Source: Planctomycetota bacterium (GTDB lineage: Bacteria > Planctomycetota > Phycisphaerae > FEN-1346). Taken from it: a DNA stretch of 11,278 bases. Below are positions 5,761 through 11,278 of the stretch, piece after piece (within the stretch, counting starts at the first letter, position 1; each line of letters opens with the position of its first letter). The stretch lies in assembly GCA_026386995.1 (NCBI GenBank), contig JAPLMO010000451.1, positions 1 through 11,278 of the forward strand. Reading direction: 5' to 3'. Under the pieces are notes generated by a model. That model saw nothing but the letters and a program-made list of their open reading frames with translations, ran no database searches and had not been told where the DNA came from. The translations under genes and the position numbers were made by a program.

Positions 5761-6939
5761 ATGTCCGACCCGTCACTCGCGGTTTCCCGCCGGGACTTTC
5801 TGCGCGGCATAACGGCCGCGGCGCTCATGGGGCCGGCGGCGGCGCTGGCGGCGCCGGAGGAGAAGGCCGGCCGCAAGGTCCGCATCGGCGTCGTCGGAGG
5901 CAACTTCGGGGCGCAGTGGCAGTGGCACCTCGACCCGGGCTGCATCGTCGAGGCCGTCAGCGACCTCAGGGCCGACCGCCGCGAGTACCTCCGGCAAACC
6001 TACAAGTGCGACAAGACCTACGAGCGCCTCGAAAAACTCGTCCTCGATCCCAAGGTCGAGGCCGTTGCGGTCTTTACCGGCGCCCCGGACCACGCGCGGC
6101 ACGTGCTGGAGTGCTTCCGGCACGGCAAGCACGTCATCTCGGCCGTGCCCGCGTGCCTGACGCTCGAAGAGGCCCGCGAGATGAAGGAAGCCAAGGAGCG
6201 CACCGGCCTCCACTACATGATGGCCGAGACGAGTTACTACCGCTGGCCCACGATCCTCGCGCGGCAACTCTGGAAAGAGAAGCGGTTCGGCGGCTTCCTC
6301 TACAGCGAGGTCGAATATTACCACAACATGATCGGCGCCGCGCGCGACGGGCTCTCGTTCGACCGCGGCCAACGCACCTGGCGGTACGGCTACCCGCCGA
6401 TGCTCTATCCGACGCACTCAACCTGCTTCCACGTCGGCGTGACGGGCGAGCGTCTCACCAGCGTCTCGTGCCTGCCGTGGGGCGACGCCGATCCGGCCCT
6501 CAAGGACAACCAGTACAAGAACCCGTGGTGCAACCAGGTGGCGCTCTTCGAGACGAGCGGCCCGAGCATCTGCCGCTGCAACGTCTTCTGGCGCGTGCAA
6601 GCCGAAGGCGAGCGGGCACAGTGGCTCGGCCAGAAGATGGCGATGTACATGGCGGGCTCAAGCGGCCAGCCGTTTGTCATCCGCGAGGCCGGCAAGAAGG
6701 ATGTCCGCGACGTGCCCGACTACTTCCCGCTCCTGCCCGAGCCGATGCGCGTGGCCACCGGCCACGGCAACTCCCACGGGTTCCTGACGCACGAGTTCGT
6801 CGCGGCGCTGGCCGAGAACCGCCCGCCCGCCGTTGACCTGTACGAGGCATTGGCGATGACCGTCCCAGGCATCGTCGCGATGGAATCCTCCCGCAAGGGC
6901 GGCGAGCGGTTGAAGGTGCCGGGTTTCGACAAGGCGTAA
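5761..6939 (+). CDS. Tat-exported Gfo/Idh/MocA-fold protein lacking the EKP motif
   Basis: A 392-aa protein of the Gfo/Idh/MocA oxidoreductase fold, a family that usually oxidises or reduces sugars and cyclitols with bound NAD(P). The N-terminus has a twin-arginine motif, SRRDFLRG (R10, R11), and an Ala-rich stretch ending near ALAAPEE, so it is probably exported folded with cofactor. A Rossmann domain follows: KVRIGVVGGNFG (39-50), an acidic residue in SDLRAD, and a PDHARHVLECFRHGKHV helix-strand. At the usual CEKPLA site the sequence reads SAVPAC, with A128-V129 replacing Glu-Lys, so the canonical lysine is missing. The C-terminal domain includes the YPTHSTCFHVGVTGE segment that probably lines the pocket. 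The ATG has an excellent GGAGGTG ribosome-binding site 5 nt upstream. The substrate is unknown, and a binding or non-redox role is possible. Confidence 0.88.
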   Translation: MSDPSLAVSRRDFLRGITAAALMGPAAALAAPEEKAGRKVRIGVVGGNFGAQWQWHLDPGCIVEAVSDLRADRREYLRQTYKCDKTYERLEKLVLDPKVEAVAVFTGAPDHARHVLECFRHGKHVISAVPACLTLEEAREMKEAKERTGLHYMMAETSYYRWPTILARQLWKEKRFGGFLYSEVEYYHNMIGAARDGLSFDRGQRTWRYGYPPMLYPTHSTCFHVGVTGERLTSVSCLPWGDADPALKDNQYKNPWCNQVALFETSGPSICRCNVFWRVQAEGERAQWLGQKMAMYMAGSSGQPFVIREAGKKDVRDVPDYFPLLPEPMRVATGHGNSHGFLTHEFVAALAENRPPAVDLYEALAMTVPGIVAMESSRKGGERLKVPGFDKA

Positions 6940-6960
6940 TCCGACAGCGCAACTTCGAGG

Positions 6961-7017
6961 TTTTGCGCGGCGGTTCAGGTCGAAGAGTCGCCTGGGCGAC
7001 AGAACCGCCGCGCACAA
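6961..7017. repeat. GC-rich palindrome, copy 3 (compound hairpin)
   Basis: The outer 12-bp stem GCGCGGCGGTTC (6965-6976) with GAACCGCCGCGC (7002-7013) shares the GCGCGG start and the flanking TTTG and CACAA of copy 1. Inside is a second stem, GTCGCC (6987-6992) with GGCGAC (6995-7000), around a 2-nt loop. It occupies the 143-bp gap between the Gfo/Idh/MocA gene and the isomerase-like gene. No T-run follows it, and I see no clear promoter in the rest of the gap. Confidence 0.8.
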
Positions 7018-7082
7018 TAGGGAAGTTGTGCCGTCGCATTGGAAGAATTCCGAGTTAACCAGGACCAAACGGAGAACAGGCC

Positions 7083-8561
7083 ATGGATGCGAAAATCACA
7101 AGACGCACGTTTCTCGAAGTGGCGGCGGTTGGTGCGGCGGGGGTTGCGGCCCTCGGGGCCGCAGGATGTGCCGCGCAGCAGACACGATCCGGGCCGTGGG
7201 CCCCCGTGGACGCCGCCAGGCCCAAGGTCCGCATCGCGAAGGTCTACGCCGGCCACGCGGGGCCGGGATGGCCGATGGCAAGGGTGGACGTCAAGGCCGA
7301 GCACAGGCGCGTCGAGGCCGAACTCGCCCGCGTCCTCCCCACGATGCCCGACATCGAGTTTATTGATGCCGGCCTCGTCACCGGCGGCTCGCAGATAACC
7401 GCGGTCAAGGAGAAGTGCCGCGCGGCAGACGGCGTCCTCGTCATGCAACTGACGATGGGCGTCGGCGATCTCCTGAACTCCTTGCTGGAACTCGACGTGC
7501 CCGTGGTTCTCTTTGCCGAGCCGTACTGCGGCCACGACTGGCACACCGTCGCCAGCCTCCAGCGCGAGGGCAAACGCATAGATTGCTGGGCCAGCAGCCG
7601 CTTTGAGGACGTGGCCGCCGCCGTCCGGCCCATCCGCGCCTTCAGGCGCCTCAAGGACGCCAAGGTCCTTCACCTGAGCCAGGGCGACGCCGACGCCGGG
7701 TACGTCAAACTCATCAAGGACAAGTTCGGGACCGAGATCAAGTCGCTCCACCTGCCGGACCTTGAGGCGGCGTACAAGGCCGTCTCGCCGGCGGCGGCCC
7801 AGGCCGAGGCCGACGACTGGATCCGCGGGGCCGACAAGATCGTTGAGCCCACGCCGCTGGACATCCTCAAGGGCGCCCGCATGGCACTGGCGCTAAAAAC
7901 CCTCGTTGACGCCGAGCGGGCCGACATCATCACCATCAACTGCCTCGGCATGGGCCTCATCGACCGCGACATGGGCTACCCGTGCCTGGGCTTCGTCCGA
8001 CTCAACAACATGGGCCTCGGCGGCGTGTGCGAGGCGGACCTGAAGAGCACCGTGACGCAACTCATCTTTACGCACCTCGTGGGACGGACGGGCTTCGTCA
8101 CCGACCCGTGCTTTGATTACTCCAACAATACGATTCTCCACGCCCACTGCGTCGGGGCCACGCGGATGGAAGGCCCCGACGGGCCGGCCGCGCCGTACAT
8201 CATCCGCAGCCACCTGGAGGACAACCGCGGCGCGGTTCTCCAGGTCAAGATGCGCACGGGCGGGCCGGTGACGATGGCGCGCCTGATCGGCGGCGATGCG
8301 CTCTTGTACTCCACCGGCCAGGCGGTTGACAGCCCACTGGTGGAGCGCGGCTGCCGCACGAAACTCGCCGTCAAGGTGGAGCATCCCGAACGGTTCCTGG
8401 AGAACTGGTCGTGCGGACTCCACCGGGTGATCTTCTACGGCGACCACACGCGCGACGTTGAGCGGTTCTGCCGGTTCATGAAGATTCGCATCCTCCGCGA
8501 AGGGACCGACGACCTGCGCGACGTTCCCGGCCTGGAGTGGGTGCCGCACATACACGCCTAG
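7083..8561 (+). CDS. Exported fucose/arabinose isomerase-fold lipoprotein-like protein
   Basis: A 492-aa protein with two export features: a twin-arginine motif, ITRRTFLE (R7, R8), and a lipobox-like AAGC with C29 as possible lipidated cysteine. The rest resembles L-fucose/L-arabinose isomerase-like proteins, whose cytoplasmic relatives interconvert aldoses and ketoses with Mn2+. Supporting segments are PVVLFAEPY and DWHTVASLQREGKRIDCW in the N-terminal half, then DIITINCLGM, GVCEADLKST (E317), FVTDPCFDY (D341), HAHCVGA (H353, H355) and CGLHRVIFYGDH (H447). The E317-D341 spacing of 24 equals that of the metal ligands E337 and D361 I recall for E. coli FucI, and H447 could be the third ligand. 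The ATG follows GGAGA (7071-7075). The real substrate is unknown. It sits between other exported sugar-type genes. Confidence 0.8.
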   Translation: MDAKITRRTFLEVAAVGAAGVAALGAAGCAAQQTRSGPWAPVDAARPKVRIAKVYAGHAGPGWPMARVDVKAEHRRVEAELARVLPTMPDIEFIDAGLVTGGSQITAVKEKCRAADGVLVMQLTMGVGDLLNSLLELDVPVVLFAEPYCGHDWHTVASLQREGKRIDCWASSRFEDVAAAVRPIRAFRRLKDAKVLHLSQGDADAGYVKLIKDKFGTEIKSLHLPDLEAAYKAVSPAAAQAEADDWIRGADKIVEPTPLDILKGARMALALKTLVDAERADIITINCLGMGLIDRDMGYPCLGFVRLNNMGLGGVCEADLKSTVTQLIFTHLVGRTGFVTDPCFDYSNNTILHAHCVGATRMEGPDGPAAPYIIRSHLEDNRGAVLQVKMRTGGPVTMARLIGGDALLYSTGQAVDSPLVERGCRTKLAVKVEHPERFLENWSCGLHRVIFYGDHTRDVERFCRFMKIRILREGTDDLRDVPGLEWVPHIHA

Positions 8562-8737
8562 TAGGCTGTCAGGACCAAGCCTGTGGGTGCCACGGCTGCG
8601 CCTTGTGCAGCCGTGGCACCCACAATGTTAGAGTTGACGCACTATTAGAGCCGTCCGATGGCCGTGGGAGGGTGGAGGCGGCGGGGTTCGATAATGCGTG
8701 CAAAACATGGGGACGTTACAGATTTCAGGAGAACGTC
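8562..8737. other. Intergenic region before the ThuA-like gene
   Basis: This 176-bp gap has no gene. It contains one strong hairpin, listed separately. A TTGACG at 8634-8639 resembles a -35 element, but nothing close to a -10 lies 16-19 bp downstream, so I do not call a promoter. A ribosome-binding site, CAGGAGA (8726-8732), precedes the ATG at 8738. Confidence 0.6.
8582..8624. repeat. Perfect 18-bp-stem palindrome
   Basis: TGTGGGTGCCACGGCTGC (8582-8599) pairs perfectly with its reverse complement at 8607-8624 around a 7-nt loop. It begins 21 bp after the isomerase-like gene. Only a short, weak T content follows (ATGTTAG), so it may stop transcription poorly. The perfect arms and lack of similarity to the GCGCGG palindromes point to a separate dispersed repeat family. 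Confidence 0.85.
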
Positions 8738-9739
8738 ATGAGTGTAATCAATGGTCTCCCAGTACGCGTACTGCTGTTGGTATTCCTGGGTCTCGCCGGG
8801 GTGGCCTCGGCCGAGGAGGGGACGATCACCTACGAGCCCGGCGAGGGCGCCGGGCAGGGGAAGCATATCGTGTTTGTCTGCGGCGACTGGGAGTATCGCT
8901 GCGAAGAGAGCCTGCCGATGCTCGCCAGGATATTGGCCAAGCGGCACGGGTTCAAATGCACGGTCCTCTTCTCCATGAATCCGAAAGACGGCACGGTTGA
9001 CCCGAGCGTGAAGAACAACATTCCCGGAATGAGCGTTTTGAAGAGTGCCGACATGATGGTCGTGTTCGCCATGGATCTTACCCTGCCTGACGAGCAAATG
9101 AAGCCCTTTGTCGAGTTCCTTGAAACGGGCAAGCCTGTTTTCGGAATTCGCTGCACGCTGCTGTCGTTTCGCTACCCCAAGAACTCGCCCTATGCGCGTT
9201 TTGACGTCGGCGACGGCGGTTATGCGACCGCATTGTTCGGCGAATCGTGGAAAGGCCACTATGGCGACCACGGCAAGGAAAGTACGCGGGGACTGCGCGC
9301 GGGCCTGAACGAAGCCCATCCCATCCTTCGCGGCGTGAATGATGTCTGGGGCCCGACGGACGTCTATCGCGTCACCAAACTGCCAGCGGATGCCACGGTG
9401 CTCATGTACGGCCAGGTTCTCGCTGGCATGAAGCCCGACGACCCGCCGAATTGGCAGAAGTCGATCATGCCCATGGTGTGGACGCGCGAGATCAAGCGCG
9501 ATTCCGGCACGATCTCCAGAGTCGTGATGAGCACCATCGGCGCCGCGCAGGATATGGAAAGCGAGGACCTCCGCCGCCTCTATGTGAACAGCATATTCTG
9601 GGCTGTCGGCCGGGAGGCCGGCATCCCCAAGAAGGCGGATGTCCGTTACGTCGGCGGGGACTGGAAAGCATCTCCTTTTGGCGGAGGAAAGTTTCGCCAT
9701 GGCCTCAAGCCGGGGGACTTTGCAGTGAAGGAGGAATAA
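8738..9739 (+). CDS. Secreted ThuA-like domain protein
   Basis: A 333-aa protein with a classical Sec signal peptide: a short basic start, the hydrophobic core VLLLVFLGLAGV, and a cleavage site around ASA|EE near residue 26. The mature part resembles the ThuA-like (trehalose utilisation, glutamine-amidotransferase-like) family: KHIVFVCGDWEYRCEESLPMLA at the start, SADMMVVFAMDLTLPDEQM.PFVEF in the middle, GKPVFGIRCTLLSF, and GLNEAHPILRGV..VWGPTDVYRV later. ThuA family proteins are tied to keto-sugar and disaccharide use, but the activity of most members is unproven. The frame stays open upstream to 8537, which would overlap the previous gene and the hairpin. The ATG at 8738 has CAGGAGA 5 nt upstream and starts the signal peptide directly. 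Its codon use looks slightly less GC-biased than that of the upstream genes. Confidence 0.85.
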   Translation: MSVINGLPVRVLLLVFLGLAGVASAEEGTITYEPGEGAGQGKHIVFVCGDWEYRCEESLPMLARILAKRHGFKCTVLFSMNPKDGTVDPSVKNNIPGMSVLKSADMMVVFAMDLTLPDEQMKPFVEFLETGKPVFGIRCTLLSFRYPKNSPYARFDVGDGGYATALFGESWKGHYGDHGKESTRGLRAGLNEAHPILRGVNDVWGPTDVYRVTKLPADATVLMYGQVLAGMKPDDPPNWQKSIMPMVWTREIKRDSGTISRVVMSTIGAAQDMESEDLRRLYVNSIFWAVGREAGIPKKADVRYVGGDWKASPFGGGKFRHGLKPGDFAVKEE

Positions 9740-9743
9740 GCAG

Positions 9744-9779
9744 CGTAGGGGCGAGTCTTCGACATGCCTCGCCCCTACG
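9744..9779. repeat. Palindrome of the CGTAGGGGCGAG type
   Basis: A perfect 12-bp stem, CGTAGGGGCGAG (9744-9755) with CTCGCCCCTACG (9768-9779), encloses a 12-nt loop and starts 4 bp after the ThuA-like stop. No T-run follows directly. Palindromes ending in GTAGGGGCGA are, to my knowledge, common dispersed elements in several bacterial phyla, which fits a small non-autonomous repeat better than a terminator. Confidence 0.8.
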
Positions 9780-9836
9780 GTAGCGTAAGGCGCCTTTAAC
9801 TGAGCGGGTTACGTCCGCAAAAGGAAAACATTCATT

Positions 9837-11278
9837 ATGGCCACAAACCTGACGTCCCCGGTTCTCGCGGTACTTGCAGCGACGTTATGGCTTGCGGTCG
9901 CCGCCGAGGCGGCAAAGCCGCAAACGGCGGAAGCCGGCAAGCCGCCGGTTCTGACCGAAAAGACGCCCGCGCCGCCCGAAACCATCCAGGCCGGTTTTTT
10001 TACGCCAAAGCGCAAGGGCATGATTTGGGATACCTGGATTTATTACCACGAGGGCAAATACTACATGTACTATCTGGCCGGTGTCGGCGGACGCTGGGAC
10101 GGACACGAACTGGCCACCTCTGAAGACGGCGTCCACTGGAAGGAATATGGCGTGATGGTCAAGCCCCGCGATGGGGTAACCTGGATGGGCACGGGCCACA
10201 TCTGGAAGTCACCCGACTTCGACAAGACCCGCCGCTGGGTGATGAATTACTCCGAACACGTCGGCGACAAACAGGACATCATGTTCGTGACCTCCACGGA
10301 CCTGCTGAACTGGACGAAGGTCGACGAGAAGCATCGTTTTGTGCAGGACGTCCGGTGGTACAAAGCGAAAGGCCGATGGGATTGTATCGACGCGATCCAG
10401 CGCGCGGACGGCAGTCTCTATGGCTATTTCACCGCCGATCCCGATGGAACCAAGGTCAACTACCGGCCCTGCGGGTTCGGCTTTGCCGAGAGCAAGGACG
10501 GCATCGCCTGGACCGCGCTTCCGCCCGTCGAGGGGGATATTGGCGGCGAATTCGGCGGGATTCAGAAGATCGGCGAGAAGTACTACATACTCGTCAGCGA
10601 AGGCCGCGTCGCCGTCGGCGACAAGCCCGAGGGGCCCTTTCTTGGACAGAAGAAGAACCACAACGTCTTTGGCAAGGGCTGCAACATCTATTTCCCCCGT
10701 TTTTTCCACACCGCGCCCGGCGGCCCACTGGTCAATCATTTCTACACGGGCGGCAAGGTCTTTGCCGCACCCTTGAAGGATGTCGAAATCGATCGCGAAG
10801 GCATCCTGCGGCTCAAGTGGTGGAAAAACAACGACAACCTCAAAGCCAGGCCGGTGGAAACCAGGCTGGTCGCGGCCGGCAAGGAATACGCATCTTCTCT
10901 GAGAATGCTGGATACGAAACTGGACCTGAGCCGAACCCATGTCATTGAAGGCATGGTGCGAGAGGTGTCGCCACAGGCGGCGGGCGGCGGCAAACACGGC
11001 ATCTTCTTCGACCAGGGCAACGGTCAGGGCCAGTGCCTCCTCCTGGCGCGCGATGCAGCCCGGTTCGGAACCGTCAAAGCCGATGGAAGTGATCTGAAAA
11101 TCCAACAAACCACCAGCCGCGACATGGACTTCGGCCACAACCTGACGTTCCGCCTGGTCATCAGGCTCGACATGATGGAACTGTACGTCAATGACTACCT
11201 GATGAACCTCAATCGCGTGAAATGCAACGGGCAGGTCGGTTTCATGGGCGCAGAAGACGAGGGCGCGTTCGAGAACAT
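9837..11278 (+). CDS. Secreted beta-propeller glycosidase-like protein with C-terminal beta-sandwich, 3' truncated
   Basis: The frame is open from ATG 9837 to the window end (480 complete codons, no stop seen). A signal peptide is clear: hydrophobic core VLAVLAATLWLAVAA, cleavage near A25-A26. Residues about 60-320 look like a five-bladed propeller of the GH32/GH43 type, with repeated blade signatures such as GKYYMYYLAG, ATSEDGVHWKEYG, VTSTDLLNWTKV, AESKDGIAWTAL and GEKYYILVSEG. Candidate acidic catalytic residues, one per early blade, are D65 (WDTW), D182 or D185 (WDCID) and E238 (GGEFGG); this assignment is by position only. From about residue 340 a concanavalin-like sandwich follows, with RLVIRLDMMELYVNDY and GQVGFMGAEDEGAFENI, like GH32 C-terminal or DUF1080 sandwiches. 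A ribosome-binding site, AAAAGGA, lies about 12 nt upstream. It could be a hydrolase or a sugar-binding protein. Confidence 0.75.
   Translation, partial: MATNLTSPVLAVLAATLWLAVAAEAAKPQTAEAGKPPVLTEKTPAPPETIQAGFFTPKRKGMIWDTWIYYHEGKYYMYYLAGVGGRWDGHELATSEDGVHWKEYGVMVKPRDGVTWMGTGHIWKSPDFDKTRRWVMNYSEHVGDKQDIMFVTSTDLLNWTKVDEKHRFVQDVRWYKAKGRWDCIDAIQRADGSLYGYFTADPDGTKVNYRPCGFGFAESKDGIAWTALPPVEGDIGGEFGGIQKIGEKYYILVSEGRVAVGDKPEGPFLGQKKNHNVFGKGCNIYFPRFFHTAPGGPLVNHFYTGGKVFAAPLKDVEIDREGILRLKWWKNNDNLKARPVETRLVAAGKEYASSLRMLDTKLDLSRTHVIEGMVREVSPQAAGGGKHGIFFDQGNGQGQCLLLARDAARFGTVKADGSDLKIQQTTSRDMDFGHNLTFRLVIRLDMMELYVNDYLMNLNRVKCNGQVGFMGAEDEGAFEN

Noticed and set aside
5773..6417. A 214-codon minus-strand open frame opposite the Gfo/Idh/MocA gene
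   Set aside because: No motif or signal, no ribosome-binding site that stands out, and complete overlap with a well-supported gene.
8634..8662. TTGACG as the -35 box of a promoter for the ThuA-like gene
   Set aside because: At spacings of 16-19 bp only GATGGC-like sequence is present, which is a poor -10.
8537..8737. Upstream start extending the ThuA-like protein to 400 aa
   Set aside because: It would overlap the previous gene, run through the 18-bp palindrome and bury the signal peptide. ATG 8738 has CAGGAGA upstream.
8582..9779. The two palindromes flanking the ThuA-like gene as ends of an insertion sequence or composite element
   Set aside because: They differ in sequence, no transposase is present, and no target-site duplication is visible.

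Overview
The window is GC-rich bacterial DNA with every supportable gene on the + strand. Nothing in it is a direct taxonomic marker. The mix suggests an anaerobic or facultatively anaerobic member of the Planctomycetota, perhaps a Phycisphaerae-like lineage: a ferredoxin-linked 2-oxoacid oxidoreductase, a Tat-exported Gfo/Idh/MocA protein, a Tat/lipobox sugar-isomerase-like protein, a secreted ThuA-like protein, and short palindromes in most intergenic gaps. That placement is inference from gene content and style.

Region 1 (1-3323) is housekeeping. It holds the 3' end of a short-chain polyprenyl diphosphate synthase (ispA-like), dxs (first enzyme of the MEP isoprenoid pathway, TTG start) and nadK (NAD kinase). 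The first two are tightly spaced and probably co-transcribed. nadK follows a 166-bp gap with two inverted copies of a GC-rich palindrome. The link is metabolic: DXS starts C5 isoprenoid synthesis, the prenyl synthase condenses the C5 units, and NAD kinase supplies NADP for the reductive step.

Region 2 (3324-5700) encodes three parts of a 2-oxoacid:ferredoxin oxidoreductase of the VorB/KorA type: a 2x[4Fe-4S] ferredoxin-like delta subunit, an alpha subunit and a TPP-binding beta subunit. The delta and alpha genes each have a good sigma70-like promoter with an 18-bp spacer, and an intrinsic terminator separates them. No gamma subunit gene is present. Arrays of a degenerate 8-bp repeat follow the alpha and beta genes, and in both cases the first repeat unit contains the stop codon.

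Region 3 (5761-11278) is an accessory set of exported, probably carbohydrate-related proteins: a Tat-exported Gfo/Idh/MocA-fold protein lacking the usual EKP motif, a Tat/lipobox protein with the fucose/arabinose isomerase fold and apparently conserved metal ligands, a signal-peptide ThuA-like protein, and a secreted five-bladed beta-propeller (GH32/GH43-like) protein with a C-terminal beta-sandwich, cut by the window end. All four N-termini carry export signals, so the set may act on sugars outside the cytoplasm. The last two genes look slightly less GC-rich than the rest, and hairpins separate them.

No rRNA, tRNA, CRISPR array, transposase or riboswitch was recognised. The most notable features are the exported sugar gene set and the several unrelated palindrome or short-repeat families in the intergenic gaps.
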